9,657 nucleotides of DNA from Butyrivibrio sp. Lineage in GTDB: Bacteria > Bacillota > Clostridia > Lachnospirales > Lachnospiraceae. The notes below the pieces were generated by a model. That model was not told the DNA's origin, did no database searches, and saw only the letters and a program-made list of their open reading frames with translations. Made by a program: the position numbers and the translations under genes. The DNA lies in NCBI RefSeq assembly GCF_015056685.1, contig NZ_SVFW01000082.1, positions 1 through 9,657 of the forward strand, given 5' to 3'. This document shows positions 1 to 5,802 of the stretch, in pieces; the stretch's first letter is position 1; each line of letters begins with the position of its first letter.

Positions 1-810
1 ATCACAGAAAATGGGGTTGGAAACGGTATATCAATAGTTCTGACTATCAACATTCTTTCAAGAATGCCGTCAGATATTAGCTCACTTTTCGGTCAGTTTG
101 TGAGCGGAAAGCCTATTGCAAGGGGAGTAGTATCAGCAATTGTTATTATTGCAGTTATTATTGCAATGGTAGTATTGGTCGTTCTTCTTAATGGTGCTGA
201 GCGTAGAATTCCTGTTCAGTATGCTAAGAAAATCCAGGGAAGAAAAACTTACGGTGGAAGCCGTTCAGAGATTCCTCTCAAGGTCAATACAGCAGGCGTT
301 ATGCCTATCATTTTTGCAATGTCACTCTTCCAGTTCCCTATCATTATCAGCCAGCTCGTTGGCTATAATGGTTCAGGATTCTGGGGACAGTTTATTGCAT
401 ATTTAAACCAGAGTAACTGGTGCAATCCTAACCACTGGAATTATTCAATTGGTTTGGTTGTTTACATTTTACTGCTTATCTTTTTTGCATATTTCTACAC
501 ATCAATCACATTTAATCCGATTGAGATTGCAGATAATATGAAAAAGCAGGGCGGCTTTATTCCTGGAATCAGACCAGGTAAGCCTACAAGTGATTATCTT
601 ACAAGCATTCTGAACTATATCATTTTCATTGGAGCATGTGGTCTTACAATCATTGGTGTATTACCTATCTTCTTTAATGGTATGTTCGGTGCAAGTGTTT
701 CCTTTGGTGGAACAAGCCTTATCATCGTGGTAAGCGTTATCTTAGAGACAATCAAGCAGATTGAATCTCAGATGCTTGTACGTAATTACAAAGGATTCCT
801 GGAAGATTAA
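1..810 (+). CDS. secY: Protein translocase subunit SecY, C-terminal part (5' end outside window)
   Basis: SecY forms the protein-conducting channel of the Sec translocon in the cytoplasmic membrane, with SecE and SecG. The frame is open from base 1, so the visible 269 residues are the C-terminal part of a protein usually about 430-440 residues long; the ATG at 64 is internal. Recognisable SecY landmarks are the ITENGVGNGIS segment at the window edge, the cytoplasmic loop GAERRIPVQYAKK followed by LKVNTAGVMP, and the later cytoplasmic loop with NPIEIADNMKKQGG and GIRPGKPT. The arginine of GIRPG matches the position of E. coli SecY Arg357, needed for SecA-driven export. Several hydrophobic membrane segments are evident. 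It is followed by adk, the standard Gram-positive spc-operon order, but a hairpin lies between the two. Identification is secure; only the N-terminus is missing. Confidence 0.97.
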   Translation: MTENGVGNGISIVLTINILSRMPSDISSLFGQFVSGKPIARGVVSAIVIIAVIIAMVVLVVLLNGAERRIPVQYAKKIQGRKTYGGSRSEIPLKVNTAGVMPIIFAMSLFQFPIIISQLVGYNGSGFWGQFIAYLNQSNWCNPNHWNYSIGLVVYILLLIFFAYFYTSITFNPIEIADNMKKQGGFIPGIRPGKPTSDYLTSILNYIIFIGACGLTIIGVLPIFFNGMFGASVSFGGTSLIIVVSVILETIKQIESQMLVRNYKGFLED

Positions 811-822
811 TTGGTAACTTAA

Positions 823-870
823 AAGAGGTCGCAGGGGAGCATATGCGCCCTTGCTGCCTCTTATTTGTCT
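823..870 (+). terminator. Hairpin with partial U-tract between secY and adk
   Basis: The left arm starts AAGAGG at 823-828 and the right arm ends CCTCTT at 857-862. The arms continue inward (CGCAGGG against CCCTTGCTG) with wobble pairs and one mismatch, and a small GCATATGC palindrome lies at the apex. The run after it, ATTTGTCTTT, is T-rich but interrupted, so termination may be partial. It could act as an attenuator or processing site that lowers adk-map-infA output relative to the upstream ribosomal genes. Structure is seen; function is inferred. Confidence 0.5.
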
Positions 871-894
871 TTAATCAGAAAATAATGATATCAT
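865..894 (+). promoter_or_regulatory. Candidate internal promoter for adk-map-infA
   Basis: TTGTCT at 865-870 (4 of 6 to the sigma-A -35) is followed after 18 bases by TATCAT at 889-894 (5 of 6 to the -10). TG stands at 886-887, giving an extended -10 (TGnTATCAT). Transcription would begin near 901, leaving a leader of about 19 bases with the adk SD GAGGG (908-912). It lies just after the secY hairpin, which fits a separately started adk-map-infA transcript. The -10 is part of the perfect palindrome ATGATATCAT (885-894). Confidence 0.4.
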
Positions 895-919
895 TTAACA
901 TAAAAAAGAGGGTCATGGT

Positions 920-1564
920 ATGAAGATAATAATGTTGGGCGCACCAGGCGCAGGAAAAGGCACACAGGCTCAGATGATCGCGGATAAGTTCAATATCCCA
1001 CACATCTCAACCGGTGACATTTTTAGGGCAAATATTAAAAATGGAACAGAACTTGGCAAGAAGGCAAAAGAGTTCATGGATAAGGGACAGCTTGTTCCTG
1101 ATGAACTTACAGTTCAGCTTCTTCTTGACAGAGTAGCAAATGATGACTGCAAGAATGGATATGTACTTGATGGTTTCCCACGTACAATTCCTCAGGCAGA
1201 TGTTCTTGACAGCGAGCTTACAAAGCTTGGAGATAAAGTTGATTTTGCAATTAACGTAGATGTTCCAGATGAGAACATTGTCCGCAGAATGTCAGGCAGA
1301 AGAGCTTGCCTTAAGTGCGGTGCTACTTATCATATTGAGCATATCCCTCCAAAGAAAGAAGGAATATGTGATAAATGTGGAAGTGAGTTAGTTCAGAGAG
1401 AAGATGACAAGCCTGAGACAGTACAGAACAGATTGTCAGTTTACCATGAGCAGACTCAGCCTCTTATCGATTACTATGATAAGAAGAATATTCTTAAGAC
1501 TGTTGACGGTACAAAGGATATGCAGGAAGTATTTAGCAATATCGTAGGTATTTTGAATGCGTAA
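920..1564 (+). CDS. adk: Adenylate kinase, zinc-binding long form
   Basis: Adk catalyses AMP + ATP to 2 ADP in the cytosol and balances the adenylate pool. At 214 residues it has the usual length of the long bacterial form. The N-terminal P-loop is GAPGAGKGTQ (7-16). The AMP-binding region includes STGDIFR (30-36) and DGFPRTIPQA (84-93), and RRMSGRR begins at 122. The LID carries a four-cysteine zinc site, C130-x2-C133 and C150-x2-C153, typical of Gram-positive enzymes and absent in E. coli. RLSVYHEQTQPL follows at 171-182. The start ATG is 7 bases after the SD GAGGG (908-912). The 3' end overlaps map by 8 bases, so the two are probably translationally coupled. Nothing is missing from the catalytic set that I can see. 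Confidence 0.98.
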   Translation: MKIIMLGAPGAGKGTQAQMIADKFNIPHISTGDIFRANIKNGTELGKKAKEFMDKGQLVPDELTVQLLLDRVANDDCKNGYVLDGFPRTIPQADVLDSELTKLGDKVDFAINVDVPDENIVRRMSGRRACLKCGATYHIEHIPPKKEGICDKCGSELVQREDDKPETVQNRLSVYHEQTQPLIDYYDKKNILKTVDGTKDMQEVFSNIVGILNA

Positions 1565-2315
1565 AGTTATTACAATTAAGACTGATGAAGAAATTGAGCT
1601 TATGAGGCAGTCCGGACAGCGACTTGCAAAAGTGCATGAGGCGCTTCATGCTGCGCTTAAACCCGGAATTTCTACATTGGAACTTGATCAGATTGGAGAA
1701 GATACTATCCGTTCTCTTGGTGGAATACCGAATTGCAAGAATTATGAAGGTTTTCCGGCTTCCGTGTGTATTTCCGTGAATGATGAAGTTGTTCATGGAA
1801 TTCCTAGTGCTGATAGGATCCTGCAGGAGGGTGACATTGTTACCTTCGATACAGGACTTATATATAAAGGGTATCATTCTGACGCTGCCAGAACATGGGG
1901 CGTTGGTAAGATAAGTGATGAAGCACAAAAACTTATTGATGTTACAAGAGAGAGCTTTTTTGAAGGAATAAAAAAGGCCAAAGCCGGACATAGGCTACAT
2001 GAAATATCAAGAGCAATTGATGACTATATAAAACCATATGGATATGGTATAGTAAGAGAGCTGACAGGTCATGGAATTGGTACTAGCCTTCATGAAGAAC
2101 CAATGGTACCTAATTATAAAAAGTTGTTGCCCGGGGTAAAACTAAAGAAAGGCATGACAATATGTGTTGAACCTATGATAACTATGGGTGAAAGATATGT
2201 TGGATGGCTTGATGATGATTGGACAGTGGTAACTGTAGACGGTTCCCTGGCTGCACATTATGAAAACACTATCGCTATAACAGATGGCGAACCAGAGATA
2301 TTAACTATTATTTGA
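1557..2315 (+). CDS. map: Methionine aminopeptidase, type I
   Basis: This cytosolic metalloenzyme removes the initiator methionine from nascent proteins. The 252 residues match the compact type Ia form, with no N-terminal zinc-finger extension. All five metal ligands are present: D98 (FDTG), D109 (HSDAART), H172 (GHGIG), E205 (CVEPM) and E236 (HYENT), in the spacing of the E. coli enzyme (D97, D108, H171, E204, E235). H80 corresponds to the substrate-contacting His79. One local variation is HYENT where HTEHT is more usual, which keeps the glutamate. The start overlaps the adk stop by 8 bases and lacks a strong SD (only a weak GTAGG upstream), so translation probably depends on ribosomes arriving from adk. 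infA follows 23 bases later. Confidence 0.97.
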   Translation: MRKVITIKTDEEIELMRQSGQRLAKVHEALHAALKPGISTLELDQIGEDTIRSLGGIPNCKNYEGFPASVCISVNDEVVHGIPSADRILQEGDIVTFDTGLIYKGYHSDAARTWGVGKISDEAQKLIDVTRESFFEGIKKAKAGHRLHEISRAIDDYIKPYGYGIVRELTGHGIGTSLHEEPMVPNYKKLLPGVKLKKGMTICVEPMITMGERYVGWLDDDWTVVTVDGSLAAHYENTIAITDGEPEILTII

Positions 2316-2326
2316 TAGTAAAGGAT

Positions 2327-2332
2327 AGGAGG
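2327..2332 (+). promoter_or_regulatory. Shine-Dalgarno of infA (decides the start)
   Basis: AGGAGG lies 6 bases before the ATG at 2339. The in-frame ATG at 2312 overlaps the map stop and would add nine residues (MIVKDRRKE) that IF-1 does not have, so 2339 is chosen. Confidence 0.9.
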
Positions 2333-2338
2333 AAAGAA

Positions 2339-2557
2339 ATGTCTAAGGCTGATGTAATTGAAATTGAAGGAAAGGTTATTGAGAAGCTTCCTAACACAAT
2401 GTTCCAGGTTGAGCTTGAGAATGGTCATGTTGTTCTTGCTCATATTAGTGGAAAGCTTCGTCAGAACTTCATCAGAATCTTACCTGGTGATAAGGTAACT
2501 CTTGAACTTTCACCATATGACCTTACAAAAGGAAGAATTATTTGGAGAGACAAATAA
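2339..2557 (+). CDS. infA: Translation initiation factor IF-1
   Basis: IF-1 binds the A site of the 30S subunit during initiation and cooperates with IF-2 and IF-3. With the start at 2339 the product is 72 residues, exactly the usual IF-1 length. It is a single OB-fold (S1-like) domain: the sequence begins MSKADVIEIEGKV, has the conserved core VELENGHVVLAHISGKLRQNFIRILPGDKV, and ends LTKGRIIWRDK. It stands 23 bases after map and is probably cotranscribed with adk and map. A strong terminator begins 11 bases after its stop, so here infA is the last gene of the cluster. In most Firmicutes it is followed directly by rpmJ and the rpsM-rpsK-rpoA block, which is absent from this window. Confidence 0.98.
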   Translation: MSKADVIEIEGKVIEKLPNTMFQVELENGHVVLAHISGKLRQNFIRILPGDKVTLELSPYDLTKGRIIWRDK

Positions 2558-2568
2558 TTTTGAAATTG

Positions 2569-2596
2569 TCCGTGGCATTTTGCCACGGATTTTTTT
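2569..2596 (+). terminator. Intrinsic terminator after infA
   Basis: Perfect 9-bp stem TCCGTGGCA (2569-2577) and TGCCACGGA (2581-2589) with a TTT loop, followed by seven T (2590-2596). This is a strong rho-independent terminator and marks the end of the secY/adk-map-infA transcript. Confidence 0.93.
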
Positions 2597-2623
2597 GCCA
2601 TAAGTTTTTCTCCTTCGTATAAA
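2595..2623 (+). promoter_or_regulatory. Sigma-A promoter for the TRAP operon
   Basis: TTGCCA (2595-2600, 5 of 6 to TTGACA), an optimal 17-base spacer, and TATAAA (2618-2623, 5 of 6 to TATAAT). The start would be near 2630, giving a leader of roughly 230 bases before dctP. The -35 box overlaps the last T residues of the infA terminator, so the two units are packed with no gap. A weaker alternative -10 (GATAAT at 2750) has no good -35; it too would lie upstream of the hairpin at 2791. Confidence 0.7.
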
Positions 2624-2654
2624 TAATCAGAAAACAAAAATCACTCATGAAAAG

Positions 2655-2726
2655 GAGGATAACAATATGGTAAGTTTAATGGCAAAGGCATTTATAATTG
2701 CAACGTTAGTATGTGAGGTTATCCTC
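2655..2726 (+). repeat. Inverted repeat pairing the small-ORF Shine-Dalgarno with its own coding region
   Basis: GAGGATAAC (2655-2663), which includes the SD of the 25-codon ORF, is the exact reverse complement of GTTATCCTC (2718-2726) near the end of that ORF. This gives 9 perfect pairs closing a 54-base loop that holds the start codon. In RNA it would mask ribosome binding. A local alternative, GAGG-TTAT-CCTC (2715-2726), competes for the same right arm. The pairing is seen; a regulatory role is inferred. Confidence 0.5.
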
Positions 2727-2744
2727 GTGTTAAAAATATGCTAG
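2667..2744 (+). CDS. Small hydrophobic ORF, 25 residues, possible leader peptide
   Basis: The start ATG has a very strong SD, AAAAGGAGG (2650-2658), at 8 bases spacing. The product is 25 residues, beginning MVSLMAKAFIIATLVCE and ending in LKIC, mostly one hydrophobic stretch long enough to cross a membrane. I do not recognise it. It lies between the TRAP promoter and the attenuator hairpin, about 35 bases after the predicted transcript start. It may be a real membrane microprotein or a leader peptide whose translation controls the downstream structure. Its stop is 46 bases before the hairpin, too far for a stalled ribosome at the stop to cover the stem directly. It is too short for homology arguments; the SD quality is the main support. 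Confidence 0.5.
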   Translation: MVSLMAKAFIIATLVCEVILVLKIC

Positions 2745-2772
2745 TCAATGATAATAATGTCCGATTTTACTG

Positions 2773-2849
2773 CCTCCCGCGGTAACATATAATGGCATTG
2801 TCGAAAAGACAATGCCATTTTTTTAGTTGATTTTCAAGAAAACGGGAGG
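2773..2849 (+). promoter_or_regulatory. Long-range pairing that can mask the dctP Shine-Dalgarno
   Basis: CCTCCCG (2773-2779) is the exact reverse complement of CGGGAGG (2843-2849), the SD region of dctP. A G-U pair (2772 with 2850) can extend it. The two arms bracket the terminator hairpin, so the read-through RNA could fold into a stem topped by the hairpin with the SD buried. A second anti-SD, GTAAC (2782-2786), can instead pair with GTTAC (2849-2853). This suggests control of translation as well as termination. Confidence 0.45.
2791..2824 (+). terminator. Intrinsic terminator in the dctP leader (attenuator)
   Basis: Perfect 12-bp stem AATGGCATTGTC (2791-2802) and GACAATGCCATT (2808-2819) with a GAAAA loop and a run of seven T (2818-2824). 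It ends 33 bases before the dctP ATG. That gap holds the dctP SD and no promoter, so every dctP transcript must read through it. No regular gene ends here other than the small ORF. This is the expected layout of a transcription attenuator. Confidence 0.85.
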
Positions 2850-2857
2850 TTACACAA

Positions 2858-3943
2858 ATGAAAAAAAGAGTTGTATCAGTATTTATGGCACTGGCAATGG
2901 GACTTTCTGTTGTTGCATGTGGAGTAACAGCACCAGAGGCACCTGCTGCAGAACCAGCAGCTGAGCAGAAAGAAGAAACTGCAGCTGAGCAGACTAAGGC
3001 ACCTGAAGCAGTTACACCTGCTGCAGATGCTATCACACTTGTTATGGCAGAGGTAAACCCTCTTGATACCATAGTAGGTATGACAGATCAGAAGTTTAAA
3101 GAAGAAGTAGAAGCTAGATCTAACGGATCAATCATTATTGACCTTCAGGCTAGTGGTGTTCTTGGTTCAGAGAACGATGTTCTTGACACAATGCTTGGTG
3201 GTGGCGGAACAATTGATATGTCCAGAATTTCAGCTTTCGCTCTTACAAGCTATGGCGGACAGAAGTCAATGCTTCTTTCACTTCCTTATATCTTTACAAG
3301 CCGTGATCATTTCTGGAATTTTGCTACATCAGACCTTGCACAGGAATTCCTTCAGGAGCCTTCAGAGAATGGTAGCGGTGTAAGAGGTCTTTTCTACGGA
3401 GAAGAAGGATTCCGTCATTTCTTTACAGTTAATGAAATCTCAGATATCAATTCATTCAAGGGAATGAAACTTCGTGTTTCAAATGACCCTATCATGAATG
3501 GTCTTGTAGAAGGTCTTGGAGCATCTCCTACAGTAGTAAGCTTTGGTGAGCTTTATTCAGCACTTCAGACAGGAGTTGTAGATGGAGCTGAACAGCCTAT
3601 CGCAAACTACAAGTCAAATGCTTTCCCTGAGGTTGCTCCTTATATGATCCTTGATGGACATACTCTTGGTGCTATCCAGGTAATCATCACAGATGAAGCT
3701 TGGAATAAGCTTTCTGCTGAACAGCAGCAGGTTCTTGTTGATGCAGGTAAGGCTGCTTCTGAGTACAACCGCTCAATCTCAGAGGAAAAAGAGAATGCTG
3801 TATTAGAAGAGCTTAAGGCTGACGGAGTTACAATCATTGAGGTTGAAGATATCACACCTTGGCAGGAAGCAGTTAAGCCTGTAATTGAAGAAAACATTAA
3901 AGGCCTTGAAGATTATTATCAGAAGTTAGTTGATATGAAGTAA
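2858..3943 (+). CDS. dctP: TRAP transporter solute-binding lipoprotein DctP
   Basis: DctP binds an organic acid outside the membrane and hands it to the DctQM permease for sodium- or proton-driven uptake. The 361 residues start with a lipoprotein signal peptide (basic MKKR, hydrophobic core, lipobox SVVAC with Cys21 as the lipidation site). A linker rich in Ala, Glu and Pro follows (22-57) and acts as a stalk. The DctP fold follows. Its hallmark segment is FKGMKLRVSNDP with Arg206, the position that grips the substrate carboxylate in characterised family members, then SFGELYSALQTGVVDGAEQP (228-247). The SD GGGAGG (2844-2849) is 8 bases from the ATG. Codon use is strongly biased (one ATA among 22 Ile codons), suggesting high expression. 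The ligand cannot be read from sequence; dicarboxylates, sugar acids and other acids are all possible. Confidence 0.95.
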   Translation: MKKRVVSVFMALAMGLSVVACGVTAPEAPAAEPAAEQKEETAAEQTKAPEAVTPAADAITLVMAEVNPLDTIVGMTDQKFKEEVEARSNGSIIIDLQASGVLGSENDVLDTMLGGGGTIDMSRISAFALTSYGGQKSMLLSLPYIFTSRDHFWNFATSDLAQEFLQEPSENGSGVRGLFYGEEGFRHFFTVNEISDINSFKGMKLRVSNDPIMNGLVEGLGASPTVVSFGELYSALQTGVVDGAEQPIANYKSNAFPEVAPYMILDGHTLGAIQVIITDEAWNKLSAEQQQVLVDAGKAASEYNRSISEEKENAVLEELKADGVTIIEVEDITPWQEAVKPVIEENIKGLEDYYQKLVDMK

Positions 3944-3961
3944 GAAATATAAAGGGGAAAT

Positions 3962-4486
3962 ATGGAATCATTTTTTAAAACAGTTGATAGTATTAAGCCT
4001 TTATATGATGTGACATACAAGATAATGCTTGTGATCTGTAAGATCCTTCTTGTGGCAGACATTATTATCACAAGCATGAGCGTTTTTGGCAGATATATCC
4101 CTTTTATCCCAGATCCATCCTGGACAGAAGAAATAGTTCTTACCCTGATGGCATATATGGCAGTTTTATCTGCAGCCCTTGCCATCAGGAGGGGCGCTCA
4201 TATCAGAATGACAGCCCTTGACAGATATCTTCCAACCAAACTCATTAAAATACTGGATTTGTTATCAGATGTATGCATCATGTTTTTGGCTTTCGTAATG
4301 CTTATAGTTGGATGGCAGTATGCTTCTACAATTGGAAGTAAGGGCGTATATGTTTCTCTTCCTAAGTTATCAAGATTTTGGATGTATTTTCCAATTCCCG
4401 TGGCTGGTCTTGCAATGATCATTTTTGAACTTGAAGCAATTTACAACCACATCAAGGGATTTTTTGTAAAGGAGGAGAAAAACTGA
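3962..4486 (+). CDS. dctQ: TRAP transporter small membrane subunit DctQ
   Basis: DctQ is the small permease subunit that associates with DctM. The 174 residues fit the family, with four predicted membrane helices near 20-42, 57-75, 96-119 and 139-160. The family signature is visible between the first two: PSWTEEIVLTLMAYMAVLSA (W54, E56, E57), then the RRGAHIRMTALDRYLP turn after helix 2. The start follows the SD AAAGGGG (3951-3957), 18 bases after dctP. No terminator or hairpin lies between dctP and dctQ, so there is no visible device to raise DctP over the permease. The stop overlaps the dctM start by one base (TGATG), indicating translational coupling. Confidence 0.93.
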   Translation: MESFFKTVDSIKPLYDVTYKIMLVICKILLVADIIITSMSVFGRYIPFIPDPSWTEEIVLTLMAYMAVLSAALAIRRGAHIRMTALDRYLPTKLIKILDLLSDVCIMFLAFVMLIVGWQYASTIGSKGVYVSLPKLSRFWMYFPIPVAGLAMIIFELEAIYNHIKGFFVKEEKN

Positions 4487-5781
4487 TGACTGCTAATTCT
4501 ACAGCGATTGCTATATTGCTAATCAGCTTTCTGGTCATGATCTTTTTGAGATTCCAGATAGCATATGCAGTAGCATTATCCTCAATCCTTTGCCTTTTGT
4601 ATCAGGGACTTCCTCTTACAACTGTTTGTCAGCAGATGGTAAAGGGAATAAGTTCTTTTTCACTCATGGCAGTCCCGTTCTTTATAACCATGGGATGTAT
4701 CATGGGAAGCGGAGGAATTTCTGAAAAGCTGATTGCTTTGGCCGATGCCTGCGTAGGTTGGATGACCGGCGGTATGGCCATGGTAAACATAGTTGCTTCC
4801 TATTTCTTTGGAGGAATTTCAGGTTCTGCAGCAGCAGATACTGCCTCTCTTGGAAGCATTTTGATCCCTATGATGGTTGACCAGGGATATGACGATGACT
4901 TTTCAACTGCGGTAACAATTACTTCATCTTGCGAAGGTTTGCTGGTTCCTCCCAGTCATAATATGGTCATTTATGCGATGAGTGCAGGTGGAGTCTCCGT
5001 AGGAAGCCTGTTTTTGGCAGGATACATTCCCGGAGCACTTCTTGCAGCTTCACTTATGATAGGGTCTTACATTATTTCTAAAAGACGTCACTATCCAAAA
5101 GGAGAAGCATTTAGCATAAAGAAATTTGTAAAACAGCTCGGAATATCGTTTTGGGCCCTTGCCGCAGTAGTTATCGTTGTAATCGGTGTTGTTGGAGGTC
5201 TTTTCACAGCTACAGAGTCTGCAGCTGTTGCAGTAATTTACAGCCTTATAGTCAGTGTATTTATCTATAGGGGGCTTGATCTTAAGGGAGTATGGAAAAC
5301 TCTTGAGCAGTGCGTTGATACACTTTCAATAGTTCTTATCCTTATTTCAACATCAAGCATTTTTGGTTATTGCCTTACAACCCTTCACGTACCTGATCTT
5401 GCAGCTAATGCGATCATAGGACTTACAAGAAATCCAATACTGATTGCGCTTTTATTGAACTTAATTCTGTTGGTACTTGGATGTATCATGGATATGGCAC
5501 CGATCATTTTGATTGCAACACCTATTCTTTTACCTATTGCTACATCAATTGGAATTAATCCGATACAGTTCGGCATAATGATCATATTAAACTGCGGTAT
5601 TGGACTTCTGACACCACCTGTTGGAGCAGTTCTTTTCATAGGATCTGCGGTTGGCAAGGTAAAGATGGAAAAAGTAGTAAAGGCTACATTGCCATTCTAT
5701 CTATGTATGATAGTGGTTCTTTTATTGCTTACATTTATTCCTGAGATTAGTATGTTCCTGCCGAATCTGCTTATGAAATGA
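4486..5781 (+). CDS. dctM: TRAP transporter large permease subunit DctM
   Basis: DctM is the large membrane subunit that carries out transport. It has 431 residues, normal for the family, and is hydrophobic throughout, consistent with about 12 segments including re-entrant loops. Conserved motifs are FFGGISGSAAADTASLGSIL (107-126), VPPSHNMVIYAM (154-165), FTATESAAVAVIYSL (240-254), MDMAPIILIATPILLP and GLLTPPVGAVLFIGSAVGK near the C-terminus. Together these are diagnostic of the DctM/TRAP large permease in the ion-transporter superfamily. The ATG shares a base with the dctQ stop and has the SD GGAGGAG (4471-4477). No break is visible, so with dctP and dctQ a full transporter is encoded. Confidence 0.96.
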   Translation: MTANSTAIAILLISFLVMIFLRFQIAYAVALSSILCLLYQGLPLTTVCQQMVKGISSFSLMAVPFFITMGCIMGSGGISEKLIALADACVGWMTGGMAMVNIVASYFFGGISGSAAADTASLGSILIPMMVDQGYDDDFSTAVTITSSCEGLLVPPSHNMVIYAMSAGGVSVGSLFLAGYIPGALLAASLMIGSYIISKRRHYPKGEAFSIKKFVKQLGISFWALAAVVIVVIGVVGGLFTATESAAVAVIYSLIVSVFIYRGLDLKGVWKTLEQCVDTLSIVLILISTSSIFGYCLTTLHVPDLAANAIIGLTRNPILIALLLNLILLVLGCIMDMAPIILIATPILLPIATSIGINPIQFGIMIILNCGIGLLTPPVGAVLFIGSAVGKVKMEKVVKATLPFYLCMIVVLLLLTFIPEISMFLPNLLMK

Positions 5782-5802
5782 TCGTTATTTGAAAGGCTTT
5801 TT

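Noticed and set aside
2312..2338. Longer IF-1 reading from the ATG at 2312
   Set aside because: The extra nine residues are not part of IF-1, the start overlaps the map stop, and a strong AGGAGG precedes the ATG at 2339, which gives the normal 72 residues.
2679..2819. AATGGCA in the small ORF (2679-2685) as an antiterminator arm against the hairpin's right arm
   Set aside because: It repeats the first seven bases of the terminator's left arm, but seven pairs cannot easily displace the local 12-bp stem, and nothing upstream pairs well with the left arm. It may be coincidence.
2558..2857. Known riboswitch, T-box or tRNA in the leader
   Set aside because: I see no T-box sequence, no cloverleaf and no conserved core of a riboswitch class I can recognise. 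A covariance-model scan would be needed to exclude remote matches.
2558..2857. rpmJ or a KOW-domain gene expected next to infA
   Set aside because: No reading frame here encodes the Cys-rich L36 pattern or a KOW domain; only the 25-codon hydrophobic ORF is open with a good SD.
2767..3072. Antisense open frame over the dctP start, rich in Ala and Ser
   Set aside because: It is the mirror of the Ala/Glu/Pro-rich stalk and signal peptide of DctP; it covers the leader structures and has no family resemblance.
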